A stretch of 15,006 nt of DNA from an uncultured Candidatus Peregrinibacteria bacterium (GTDB lineage: Bacteria; Patescibacteriota; Gracilibacteria; Peribacterales; Peribacteraceae). Below, piece after piece: positions 1 through 6,216 of the stretch. The notes beneath the pieces were generated by a model. That model saw only the letters and a list, made by a program, of their open reading frames with translations, did not search any database and was not told the origin of the DNA. The stretch spans positions 1 to 15,006 of the forward strand of contig CAIJNU010000123.1 of NCBI GenBank assembly GCA_903822115.1, given 5' to 3'. How positions within the stretch are numbered: the first letter of the stretch is position 1; each line of letters starts with the position of its first letter. The translations under genes and the position numbers were made by a program.

Positions 1-112
1 GAATCTGCGCGCTGGTGTCGCGATTCTCCTCGATGTGATGGTTAGGGGTCATCGGGAATCTCTCGATGACTGCTTCGGCGCTGGGAAGATCTTTGGTGAT
101 AGTGAATGCCAT
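1..112 (-). CDS. Probable DAHP synthase, N-terminal fragment (runs off the left edge)
   Basis: Only the first 37 codons are present, starting at the ATG on 112-110. DAHP synthase condenses phosphoenolpyruvate and erythrose-4-phosphate, the first step towards chorismate and all three aromatic amino acids. The visible N-terminus (a short lead, then LPSAEAVIERFPMTP, then ENRDTSAQI) resembles the region before the GPCSIHD-type core of class I AroF/AroG/AroH enzymes, where a phrase like 'FPLSxxxxxxVxxxRxxIxxIL' is usual. The catalytic core is outside the window, so the family call rests on weak N-terminal likeness plus context. The gene follows an attenuator whose leader peptide carries Phe, Tyr and Trp codons, and it lies directly downstream of tyrA. 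There is no Shine-Dalgarno; a C/T-rich stretch (ttaccccctcatccc) precedes the ATG. Another shikimate- or aromatic-pathway enzyme remains possible. Confidence 0.6.
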   Translation of the reverse strand, partial: MAFTITKDLPSAEAVIERFPMTPNHHIEENRDTSAQI

Positions 113-138
113 GGGATGAGGGGGTAAGAATTACAAAC

Positions 139-166
139 AAAAACGCCTTCCGCTGGGGGAAGGTCG
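139..166 (-). terminator. Intrinsic terminator of the DAHP synthase attenuator
   Basis: On the minus strand, CCTTCC, a 6-nt CCCAGC loop and GGAAGG form a GC-rich stem, extended at its base by two C-G/G-C pairs around a bulged A, and followed at once by five T. It lies between the leader peptide stop (193) and the structural gene start (112). It uses the same CCTTCC arm that the antiterminator needs, so the two folds exclude each other. The copy before tyrA (1448-1476) is identical apart from having six T. Confidence 0.85.
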
Positions 167-228
167 TGTGCAAAAGTTCTAAATCTTCTTACTTACGCAC
201 GGCCCTTCCCCGCCATAAAGGCGAAGTA
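139..228 (-). promoter_or_regulatory. Ribosome-mediated aromatic attenuator, copy A (before DAHP synthase)
   Basis: This has the architecture of trp/phe-type attenuation. In RNA order, segment 1 is TTCGCC (two codons of the leader), which pairs with GGCGGG. Segment 2 (GGGGAAGG then CGTG, at the end of the leader ORF) pairs with segment 3 (CACG then CCTTCCCC), giving the antiterminator. Segment 3 also pairs with GGAAGG in front of a T-tract, giving the terminator. A ribosome stalled on the aromatic codons would cover segment 1 and free segment 2, allowing readthrough. A ribosome reaching the stop codon would cover segment 2 and let the terminator form. The fold was worked out by eye; no energies were calculated. 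Confidence 0.85.
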
Positions 229-264
229 CCAGAAGCCGTAGAAGAAATTAATGCGTAAGTTCAC
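193..264 (-). CDS. Aromatic leader peptide, 23 aa (Phe/Tyr/Trp), for the DAHP synthase gene
   Basis: GTG at 264 to TAA at 193. The peptide has Phe at 7, 8, 11, 14 and 16, Tyr at 9 and 13, and Trp at 12; the core reads FFYGFWYFAF, so eight of ten consecutive residues are aromatic. It ends in AGKGRA, identical to the end of the tyrA leader. That ending is probably kept because the same bases form antiterminator segment 2. The GTG lies only 9 nt after a -10-like TAATCT, so the transcript would be leaderless or nearly so, and no Shine-Dalgarno is visible. The likely role is to sense charged tRNA-Phe, -Tyr and -Trp and so set transcription of the first enzyme of the pathway. No in-frame ATG precedes the aromatic run, so GTG is the best start. 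Confidence 0.85.
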   Translation of the reverse strand: MNLRINFFYGFWYFAFMAGKGRA

Positions 265-273
265 GACGAGGAA

Positions 274-301
274 AGATTACAAAATATTGCGAATGAGTCA
301 A
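274..301 (-). promoter_or_regulatory. Promoter of the DAHP synthase leader transcript
   Basis: TTGACT (301-296), a 16-nt spacer, then TAATCT (279-274). It begins right at the end of tyrA (stop 303-305) and places the expected start site at or within a few bases of the leader GTG at 264. Confidence 0.65.
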
Positions 302-302
302 C

Positions 303-1427
303 TTATGAATTGCGCCTCAGGCGCGTAAATGCCCAACCGCGTTCCTGGCAGGCTCTATCCAGAGCCTCCCAATTCACATCGCTCTGTTCCAGACCAATCG
401 TAAAACGAACTCCGGGACCATCATCCCGCTCGACTGTGTACGAGTGGATTGCATTCATATTGAGGCCACGAGCAGCGAGGAAGGAGCTGATATCTGCGAG
501 AAGACCCTTCTTATCTCGGTCTACTTCGAGTACGAAGGAACTGATTGCAAAATTCGCCTGCGCTTCAATTTGCATATCGGTGGCGATACTCATCTCCCCG
601 CACCACTGCCCGTGGGGATCGAGAACATCAACCGCCTTCTGAAATGACCCAGTGAGCGATGCACGATCGGCACCGAGAGCGACAATCCGATCCAGAACCC
701 CACGCATGATTTCGACAAAATGCATGCCAAGAGGAGAGCTTAAGCCCTGGGCAATAATGCCAGCAGATACATCCGGTCTCTGAATGGCGACACGCGCCAT
801 CGCATTCGCAGTCAATTTAAAATTGGCCGGCGCCACATCGGAAACGGCCGCGATGTCCAAACCAAGCTCCCCCATCAACTGCCCAAGAGCATCCAATAAT
901 GCACGCTGCACCAGATGTGGCGGGAACTGCGTGACGGCTGATGTGTTCGCATGCTGTTCGAATGGAAAACGACAGAGCCGCATGTGAAGCGTACGGAAGA
1001 TATCCTCAGCCACAGCGGTCGCTGTCTGCGCACATACTCCCACCGGCATGATGAGAGCATTCTGATTGCGACGAGGAGAATCCGCTTTGACCATCGGGTG
1101 CGTTGAGCACACGCTGGCATCACGAGAAAGATCGATCAAATCCTGCTCGAATAATCCTTTACTCGTCGCACAATCGAGTACGCTTTTCCCTTCAAGCAAC
1201 GACCGTACATCGCGAAGTATTTGTGGAATGACCGTGTCTGGAGCCGCAAAGAATACGACATCGGCCGCCCTGATGATGCTGTCACGATTCGCCGACCCGG
1301 TGTCCTGCTCGATGATGTCTATTCGTTGCGCAAGTTTTCGTCCTGCTTTGGCAATGACAGCACCCCACCCCTGCCCCCCACCGATGACGGCAAGATTCTT
1401 TCCAAAAAGTGATGATTCGGTATCCAT
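303..1427 (-). CDS. tyrA: Prephenate dehydrogenase with C-terminal ACT domain
   Basis: 374 aa. It should oxidatively decarboxylate prephenate to 4-hydroxyphenylpyruvate using NAD(P), the committed step to tyrosine, in the cytoplasm. A Rossmann-type dinucleotide motif, VIGGGQGWG, sits at residues 14-22. STHPM at 108-112 holds the conserved active-site His (H110) of TyrA enzymes. The all-helical dimerisation region follows (about 150-280), with a stretch near EQHANTSAVTQF comparable to the T-protein of E. coli. An ACT domain (about 293-374) with GLLADISSFLAARGLNMNAI is the usual site for feedback binding of an aromatic amino acid. There is no chorismate mutase domain. The ATG at 1427 sits 73 nt after the leader stop and lacks a Shine-Dalgarno (ctattccctcttttact precedes it). 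Attenuation by Tyr/Phe upstream fits this role. Specificity for prephenate over arogenate cannot be read from the sequence. Confidence 0.88.
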   Translation of the reverse strand: MDTESSLFGKNLAVIGGGQGWGAVIAKAGRKLAQRIDIIEQDTGSANRDSIIRAADVVFFAAPDTVIPQILRDVRSLLEGKSVLDCATSKGLFEQDLIDLSRDASVCSTHPMVKADSPRRNQNALIMPVGVCAQTATAVAEDIFRTLHMRLCRFPFEQHANTSAVTQFPPHLVQRALLDALGQLMGELGLDIAAVSDVAPANFKLTANAMARVAIQRPDVSAGIIAQGLSSPLGMHFVEIMRGVLDRIVALGADRASLTGSFQKAVDVLDPHGQWCGEMSIATDMQIEAQANFAISSFVLEVDRDKKGLLADISSFLAARGLNMNAIHSYTVERDDGPGVRFTIGLEQSDVNWEALDRACQERGWAFTRLRRNS

Positions 1428-1447
1428 AGTAAAAGAGGGAATAGAAC

Positions 1448-1476
1448 AAAAAACGCCTTCCGCTGGGGGAAGGTCG
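1448..1476 (-). terminator. Intrinsic terminator of the tyrA attenuator
   Basis: Minus-strand CCTTCC, CCCAGC loop, GGAAGG, then CG and six T. It lies 24 nt beyond the leader stop and 20 nt before the tyrA ATG, where it would stop RNA polymerase before the structural gene when aromatic amino acids are plentiful. Confidence 0.88.
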
Positions 1477-1533
1477 TGTGCAAAAGTTCTATTTCCTTAC
1501 TTACGCACGGCCCTTCCCCGCCAGATAGGCGAA
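1448..1533 (-). promoter_or_regulatory. Ribosome-mediated aromatic attenuator, copy B (before tyrA)
   Basis: Three alternative stems can be drawn on the minus strand. Protector: TTCGCC (1533-1528) with GGCGGG (1522-1517), 5-nt loop. Antiterminator: GGGGAAGG (1519-1512) with CCTTCCCC (1473-1466), 8 bp, extended by CGTG with CACG. Terminator: CCTTCC (1473-1468) with GGAAGG (1461-1456), followed by T6. The middle arms are shared, so antiterminator and terminator cannot coexist. The module is nearly identical to copy A (139-228): 43 nt (1449-1491 versus 139-181) and 28 nt (1496-1523 versus 188-215) match exactly, with differences concentrated in the linker between them. Confidence 0.88.
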
Positions 1534-1569
1534 GAACGAATAGCCGAAAGCGTAAGAACGAGAGATCAT
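1501..1569 (-). CDS. Aromatic leader peptide, 22 aa (Tyr/Phe), for tyrA
   Basis: ATG at 1569 to TAA at 1501. Tyr occupies positions 6, 10 and 15 and Phe positions 8, 12 and 13; the control region reads YAFGYSFFAY. There is no Trp, unlike the DAHP synthase leader. The end AGKGRA is identical to that of the other leader and overlaps antiterminator segment 2; the TTC GCC codons (residues 13-14) form the protector arm in both leaders. The ATG lies 10 nt after a TAAAAT -10 box, so the mRNA would have a 5' UTR of only a few bases. The leader starts 47 nt beyond the proB stop. A longer in-frame reading upstream is part of the antisense shadow of proB and would not fit the promoter. Confidence 0.88.
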   Translation of the reverse strand: MISRSYAFGYSFFAYLAGKGRA

Positions 1570-1579
1570 GTCGCAAGCA

Positions 1580-1607
1580 ATTTTACTGCCGACTCCCCGC
1601 CTGTCAA
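1580..1607 (-). promoter_or_regulatory. Strong sigma70-like promoter of the tyrA leader
   Basis: A consensus -35 TTGACA (1607-1602), a 16-nt spacer and a -10 TAAAAT (1585-1580) matching five of six consensus bases. It starts 9 nt after the proB stop codon, so tyrA has a transcription start independent of proB. Confidence 0.8.
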
Positions 1608-1615
1608 ATTGATCA

Positions 1616-2398
1616 TCAGAGAGAGAAGCGCGTTCCCTGCACACCATCGTTCCCCATGCTGCGAAGCACTGCGTCATTCTTCCCATTGGCAATGTACGCC
1701 ATGCCGCCCATTTTCGCGTGTTCCGCAGCGACATTGCACTTGCTTTTCATGCCGCCGGTTCCATTCCCCGACGTTCCGCTTTGCAAGTACTGCTCATAAT
1801 TATCCGTCGCAGGATTGATCGACGGAATGACACTTTGCGAATCATCGATGTTTCTCAGTAAACCATTGACACTCGTGAGGAGAATAAGCATGCGCGCCTG
1901 CATCATCCGAGCGATGGAACCTGCGAGTCGATCGTTGTCCCCAATCGTGAGCTCATCCGTTGCGACGGTGTCGTTCTCGTTAATGACGGGAATAACGCCA
2001 TGAAGAAGCATCTGTTCCAACGTATTGCGAACGTTTTTATAGGGATAGGGAGGTTTGGTGATGTTGAAGTCGGCGGGCGTAAGGAGCACCTGTCCGCACA
2101 AGACACCTTCGTTCTGAAAGAAGTGAAGGTACGCATTCATCAATGGCCCTTGGCCGACCGATGCGTACATTTGACGCTCTGCTACGGTTTCATCCGCACG
2201 CCTATTCTGCCGCATTTCCGCCCTGCCCGCCGCCATGGCTCCCGACGTGACCACGAGAATCCTGGAAACAGACTGGCGAATCCTCATGATGCCATCAACG
2301 ATTTGTCTCATTCTCTGCCTGTCGAGATGCCCCTCCGACGTCGTGATGACGTCGGTTCCGATTTTTATAACGCCGGTGTCGTCGCGCAGTTGATTCAT
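1616..2398 (-). CDS. proB: Glutamate 5-kinase, short form without PUA domain
   Basis: 260 aa from the ATG at 2398. It phosphorylates L-glutamate at the gamma-carboxyl with ATP, the first step of proline synthesis. The amino acid kinase fold is complete: VIKIGTDVIT (10-19), VTSGAMAAGR (50-59), ASVGQGPLM (79-87), VINENDTVATDE (138-149), GDNDRLAG (153-160) and TGGMKSK (214-220). The chain ends at the close of the kinase domain (VQGTRFSL), so the C-terminal PUA domain found in E. coli ProB is absent; PUA-less forms are known in the family. An in-frame ATG at 2452 would add 18 residues unlike the family, and the candidate promoter lies inside that extension, so 2398 is preferred. The next proline gene, proA, is not in the window. 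No Shine-Dalgarno; tgtttctaactccc precedes the start. Confidence 0.88.
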   Translation of the reverse strand: MNQLRDDTGVIKIGTDVITTSEGHLDRQRMRQIVDGIMRIRQSVSRILVVTSGAMAAGRAEMRQNRRADETVAERQMYASVGQGPLMNAYLHFFQNEGVLCGQVLLTPADFNITKPPYPYKNVRNTLEQMLLHGVIPVINENDTVATDELTIGDNDRLAGSIARMMQARMLILLTSVNGLLRNIDDSQSVIPSINPATDNYEQYLQSGTSGNGTGGMKSKCNVAAEHAKMGGMAYIANGKNDAVLRSMGNDGVQGTRFSL

Positions 2399-2420
2399 GG
2401 GAGTTAGAAACAGGTGACAA

Positions 2421-2449
2421 GTTATAGGGCTCATTGACGCGGAAAACAA
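2421..2449 (-). promoter_or_regulatory. Candidate proB promoter
   Basis: TTGTTT (2449-2444), 17-nt spacer, TATAAC (2426-2421), giving a 5' UTR of roughly 15 nt to the ATG at 2398. It overlaps the divergent trmB promoter. The -35 box is weak (three of six). Confidence 0.5.
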
Positions 2450-2462
2450 CATCTCCTATCCT
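2434..2462 (+). promoter_or_regulatory. Candidate promoter of the trmB-rsmA unit
   Basis: TTGACG (2434-2439), 17-nt spacer, TATCCT (2457-2462). The expected start site is about 10 nt before the ATG at 2480. It shares DNA with the divergent proB promoter. Confidence 0.5.
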
Positions 2463-2479
2463 TTCGCTGTCACCACTTC

Positions 2480-3274
2480 ATGACAACAATGCCCCCCGCA
2501 AAATCCGTCCTCATCGCTCTGCAAAACTTCGGACTCTCCGATCCCGAGATCGCCGTGTACCTTTCGCTCCTCGAGCTCGGCTCGCAACCCGCGAGCGTGT
2601 TGGCACGCAAAGCCGACCTCAAACGCGGTCACACCTACAACGTGCTCGCGCTCCTGCGGGAGAAGGGCGTCGTGCAGGAAGTGGAACGAAGCGGCGTGCG
2701 CACCTTTTCCTGCATCGAACCTGCCAGTCTGCTCAAGTTGCTCGAGCGACGCTCCGAGGACCTCGAAGACATCAAGCGCAGCCTCCTCCAATCACTCCCT
2801 CTCCTCGAAGCCATCATCCATCCGGCCGTCGTGCAACCCAAGGTGCGCTTCTACCAGGGGGTCGAGGGCATCAAGCAAATCTACGAAGACACACTGCGCT
2901 TCCCGAAGCGTGACCTCTACGCCGTCGGCGATTTCGAGCACTATTTCCCGCGTGAGAATTCCCCGGAACTCAACGACTGGATGTGGCGATACTGCGATAG
3001 AAGGGCAAAGGCGGGCATTCGCTACCTCGGCATCGTCAACAAATCCCCCATGACCGACCTCGCGTTTCGCAAGCGCAAAGGTCAGAAGCGCGTCTTCAAA
3101 ATGCTCAAGGGAATCGATCTGCCCGTGGAGGTGAATATCTACGGCGACCGCACCGCCATCATCTCCTCGTCACGGGATATGGTCGGGCTCATCGTCGAGG
3201 ATCGCCCCACCGCGGACACGCTGCGCAATTTTCATCAATCAGTTTGGTCGCTGCTCCCCGACTACGAGGTATAG
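2480..3274 (+). CDS. TrmB-family transcriptional regulator
   Basis: 264 aa. An N-terminal winged-helix domain (about residues 8-75; LSDPEIAVYLSLLELGSQPA followed by the recognition-helix region KADLKRGHTYNVLALLREKG) is typical of TrmB, a family first described as sugar-responsive regulators in archaea and also present in bacteria. A helical linker (about 78-110, ERRSEDLEDIKRSLLQSL) leads to an effector-type domain opening with VRFYQGVEGIKQIYEDTL, a phrase common in TrmB-like proteins. The ligand is unknown and nothing in the sequence points to a particular sugar. It is divergent from proB with overlapping promoters and ends 9 nt before rsmA, so the two are probably co-transcribed. ATG 2489 is an alternative start three codons in. 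Confidence 0.82.
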   Translation: MTTMPPAKSVLIALQNFGLSDPEIAVYLSLLELGSQPASVLARKADLKRGHTYNVLALLREKGVVQEVERSGVRTFSCIEPASLLKLLERRSEDLEDIKRSLLQSLPLLEAIIHPAVVQPKVRFYQGVEGIKQIYEDTLRFPKRDLYAVGDFEHYFPRENSPELNDWMWRYCDRRAKAGIRYLGIVNKSPMTDLAFRKRKGQKRVFKMLKGIDLPVEVNIYGDRTAIISSSRDMVGLIVEDRPTADTLRNFHQSVWSLLPDYEV

Positions 3275-3283
3275 ACTGGCGCC

Positions 3284-4084
3284 ATGACACTGCGCGAAGA
3301 GGTCACCGAATTCCTCCAGCTCCACCGCTTGCGCCTCAACACGGATCTCGGGCAGCACTTCCTCGTGGACGAGGACGCGCTCGAGCACATCGTCGAGAGT
3401 GCCAAGATCACACCCGGTGAGAACGTCGTGGAGATAGGGCCGGGGATCGGAGTCCTCACGAGGGAACTTCTGACTACAGAGGCGAATGTCACCGCAATCG
3501 AGTTGGACGCACGCCTGATCCCGCTACTCAAAGAATTCACTCACGAGAATTCCTCGCTCACGATAATTAATCAAAACGCACTCCATGCCACCCTCCCCGA
3601 TCACCCCTACAAAATCGTCGCCAATATCCCCTACCACATCACATCCCCGCTCCTGCGGCATATCTTTCTCGAATCTTCTCGCCCGCCGCAGAGCCTGACT
3701 CTCCTTATTCAGAAGGAAGTAGCTGAGACGATTTGCGACAGAGAGAATGCCGGAATCCTGACGGTACTCGTCGGCCTCTTCGGCGAGGCAACACTCGTGT
3801 GCAAAGTCCCCGCTTCGTCTTTCCTTCCGCCACCCAAAGTGGACTCCGCGGTGCTGCACATCGAGTGTTTCGCAAAACCGAAGGCGGATCACGAGACGAT
3901 CGATCGGGTATTTATGCTGACGAAGGTCGGCTTCGGGCAGAGGCGCAAAATGCTGCGCAATTCGATCGGGAATCTCGAAGGAGGAATGGAGAAAATGCGT
4001 GCAGTTAGCATCGCACCGACGCGGCGACCGCAGACACTCTCCGTGGACGAGTGGATAGCGCTCGCGGGGGCGTTCCGCGCCTGA
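3284..4084 (+). CDS. rsmA: 16S rRNA adenine-N6,N6-dimethyltransferase RsmA/KsgA
   Basis: 266 aa, the usual family length. It transfers four methyl groups from SAM to two adjacent adenosines near the 3' end of 16S rRNA, a late 30S maturation step. Visible motifs: LGQHFLVD (22-29; usually GQNFL, so Asn is replaced by His), SAM motif I VVEIGPGIGVLT (48-59), acidic ribose-binding ELD (73-75), catalytic motif IV NIPYHITSP (114-122), FLPPPKVDSAV (180-190) and QRRKMLRNSI (219-228). The start ATG follows the trmB stop by 9 nt, with no Shine-Dalgarno. Translation coupling or re-initiation from trmB is plausible. Confidence 0.95.
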   Translation: MTLREEVTEFLQLHRLRLNTDLGQHFLVDEDALEHIVESAKITPGENVVEIGPGIGVLTRELLTTEANVTAIELDARLIPLLKEFTHENSSLTIINQNALHATLPDHPYKIVANIPYHITSPLLRHIFLESSRPPQSLTLLIQKEVAETICDRENAGILTVLVGLFGEATLVCKVPASSFLPPPKVDSAVLHIECFAKPKADHETIDRVFMLTKVGFGQRRKMLRNSIGNLEGGMEKMRAVSIAPTRRPQTLSVDEWIALAGAFRA

Positions 4085-4189
4085 GGAGAACGACGCATCC
4101 GTGCAATCGAAGCGCAAAGACCGAGAAGAAACTTCCACGATGACCGATGCAACGATGACTCCGCGCCGACCTGAATCCAAGGTGAGATC

Positions 4190-5710
4190 GTGCGACGATC
4201 CTCTCTCTCCTACGCGTTTCTGATTTCGTTTCTCTCCACGATTTTCCTCCTGCAGTGGGATTCGCAACCTCACTATCCCGCCGCGTTGTGGATCTCGCTG
4301 GCTATCCTCGGATTGCTGATACTCCTCTCATCGAAAAAATCCTCAAGCGCGCTCGCAATCGCGGGAATTGCGGGAATGACGATTGCATTTACGAGTGTGG
4401 CACGTACGACGCACGTCACGACTTCCTCCGATATCGAATCCCATGCAGCGCAGTTCGTGACGATTCACGGCACCGTGTGCAACGAGCCGGATAAACGAAC
4501 GACGCAAACCTTCTACACCATCTGCGCAAAGAGCATCGAAGCGGGGACGGGGACTTTTGCGGTGAGGGGAAACGTACTGATCTCGGATCGACGACGCATC
4601 TTCCACCCCGCGTACGGCGATAGCATTTCCGTTAATGGGACACTGCGCAAACCTCCATACGTTCCTTCGTTCGACTACGCCAAGTACCTGAGTCTCTCGG
4701 AGATCTACAGCGTGCTCTCGGCAAAGGAGTTTCGAGCGGATGGCGCGTGGCAGGGCAACGTCATAAAGGCCGCGCTCTTTCGTATTAGGGAGCGCTTCGA
4801 AGGCAGAGTCGAAGAGCTCTTCCCCGAGCCGCATGCTTCCTTCCTCGAGGGGCTGCTTACGGGAGCAAAGCGAGGAATCCCGCAAGAACTCATGGATGAA
4901 TTTAATGCGACGGGGCTCTCGCACATCGTCGCGATCTCGGGGTACAACATCACCATCGTCCTTGCATTCGTCTCAAGCCTCCTCTTCTGGCTCCCGCTGC
5001 GCTGGCGCTTCGTTCCGTCGCTCGTCTCCCTCGTCGCCTTCGTCATCCTCACGGGCGCGAGCGCGTCTGTCGTGCGCGCGGGGATCATGGGAACGATGGG
5101 GCTGCTCGCCGTCCAAACGGGACGAAAGCAGGAGATGCGCCTCACGATCCTCTGGACGCTCTTCGTTATGCTGACTCTTAATCCGAAGCACCTCTGGTGG
5201 GATGCAAGCTTCCAACTCTCCTTCCTCGCCGTCGTCGGCATCGCGGAGTTGCAACCGATTCTGAAGAGACTCTGCGCTCCGCTACCCGCGATCTTCGGCA
5301 TCCGCGACGGTATGCAGGTGACGCTCTCCGCTCAGATCTTTACCGCCCCGTGGATCGTCCTGCTCTTCCAACGCCTCTCGCTCATCTCGCCCCTCTCCAA
5401 CATCACCGTCCTGCCTCTCATCCCTCCCGCCATGCTCCTGGGCTTCGTCAGCGTCATGCTCAGCTTCGTCTCTCCGCCGCTCGGGCAACGCATCGCCACC
5501 GCGGCATGGGGAATCCTCGATCTCATCCTGCGCATCATCGGCGGATTTGCCCGCCTCCCGTTCGCCGCCATCCCTCTCGAAATTTCACATGCACAAATCG
5601 CCGCCTGCTACGTATTCATCGCGCTCGCAGTTGCACTCTGGCACTTCACCATCGGTAGAGGTACGCGCCTTTCGAGCCTCTTCCATGCGAAACGCGCTCA
5701 GAGACCGTAG
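4190..5710 (+). CDS. comEC: ComEC/Rec2-type DNA uptake channel, without metallo-beta-lactamase domain
   Basis: 506 aa from a GTG start preceded by AAGGTGAG 6 nt away, one of the few Shine-Dalgarno-like sequences in the window. ComEC forms the inner-membrane channel through which single-stranded DNA enters during natural transformation. N-terminal membrane helices (about 5-75) lead into a soluble OB-like, DUF4131-type region (about 85-190). The Competence domain then opens with FLEGLLTGAKRGIP and carries the signature GLSHIVAISGYNI (about 245-257), followed by many hydrophobic helices to about 490. Full-length ComEC usually has a C-terminal metallo-beta-lactamase domain and 700 or more residues; this protein ends after the membrane part, with a basic tail. 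Shortened ComEC proteins occur in other bacteria. The last 65 nt overlap the convergent methyltransferase gene. Confidence 0.9.
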   Translation: MRRSSLSYAFLISFLSTIFLLQWDSQPHYPAALWISLAILGLLILLSSKKSSSALAIAGIAGMTIAFTSVARTTHVTTSSDIESHAAQFVTIHGTVCNEPDKRTTQTFYTICAKSIEAGTGTFAVRGNVLISDRRRIFHPAYGDSISVNGTLRKPPYVPSFDYAKYLSLSEIYSVLSAKEFRADGAWQGNVIKAALFRIRERFEGRVEELFPEPHASFLEGLLTGAKRGIPQELMDEFNATGLSHIVAISGYNITIVLAFVSSLLFWLPLRWRFVPSLVSLVAFVILTGASASVVRAGIMGTMGLLAVQTGRKQEMRLTILWTLFVMLTLNPKHLWWDASFQLSFLAVVGIAELQPILKRLCAPLPAIFGIRDGMQVTLSAQIFTAPWIVLLFQRLSLISPLSNITVLPLIPPAMLLGFVSVMLSFVSPPLGQRIATAAWGILDLILRIIGGFARLPFAAIPLEISHAQIAACYVFIALAVALWHFTIGRGTRLSSLFHAKRAQRP

Positions 5711-6179
5711 CGCTTCGATCCGGAAAGCGAAACACATGCGACACGACGCGCGCACCGGGACGAAGTTCTTTCTGAAGCTTCGGCAGAAGCCGACGCATCA
5801 TCTGCGGGCCGACGTACAGGAAGAGGACATCGACCTTTGAGAGATCCGCGCGCAACGCATTGCGATTGAGCAGCGTCACATCCTCCCCCGAGAACGCGAT
5901 GCGAAGTTTCCCCCACAGCCAGATCCCGAGCGCCACCTCGTAGCCGATCGCTCTGATGCTCGGATTCTGTCGTTTTGCGGTAATGAGAATGCGTCCGTCA
6001 CCGGCTCCGATATCGCACACCGTTTCTCCCTCCCGGATTTCCGCCAATCGGATCATCGCCTGCGCGACATCCTTCGGCGTGCCGCCGTACGGCGTCGAGA
6101 CCAGAATATGCGCGATGGCCGTGAGGACGATCACGATGACGACAATGCTGATCGCCGTCAGAACGAGGAAGAGAAGCAT
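5646..6179 (-). CDS. Membrane-anchored class I SAM methyltransferase (FAM173-like)
   Basis: 177 aa from ATG 6179; a GTG at 6194 would add five residues. One hydrophobic helix (residues 1-26, LLFLVLTAISIVVIVIVLTA) is followed by STPYGGTPKDVAQAMIRLAE and a class I methyltransferase core: motif I VCDIGAGDGRILI (about 54-66), an acidic residue at the end of strand 2 (GYEVA), and VDVLFLYVGPQMMRRLLPKL. A single anchor plus 'TP..V...M..LA' before 'D.G.GDGR' is the pattern of the FAM173/ATPSCKMT-like protein-lysine methyltransferases. The substrate in bacteria is unknown, so only the enzyme class is claimed. Its stop lies inside the comEC 3' end (tail-to-tail overlap of 65 nt). It diverges from the Sel1 lipoprotein. 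Confidence 0.75.
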   Translation of the reverse strand: MLLFLVLTAISIVVIVIVLTAIAHILVSTPYGGTPKDVAQAMIRLAEIREGETVCDIGAGDGRILITAKRQNPSIRAIGYEVALGIWLWGKLRIAFSGEDVTLLNRNALRADLSKVDVLFLYVGPQMMRRLLPKLQKELRPGARVVSHVFRFPDRSATVSERVSHGRGSKGAYLYRW

Positions 6180-6216
6180 GCGATCATGGTACACACTTCA
6201 TGACGTTGCGCCGAGG

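Noticed and set aside
139..301. T-box or riboswitch before the DAHP synthase gene
   Set aside because: No specifier loop, no T-box consensus and too short. The aromatic codon run with a stop codon inside the antiterminator fits ribosome-mediated attenuation.
139..1533. Repeats as a CRISPR array or mobile element ends
   Set aside because: Only two copies about 1.3 kb apart, in direct orientation, each explained as an attenuator before an aromatic gene; there is no transposase or spacer series.
4139..4222. 27-codon ORF between rsmA and comEC
   Set aside because: No coding features and it overlaps the comEC start; the comEC GTG has a Shine-Dalgarno-like AAGGTGAG, which explains the spacer better.
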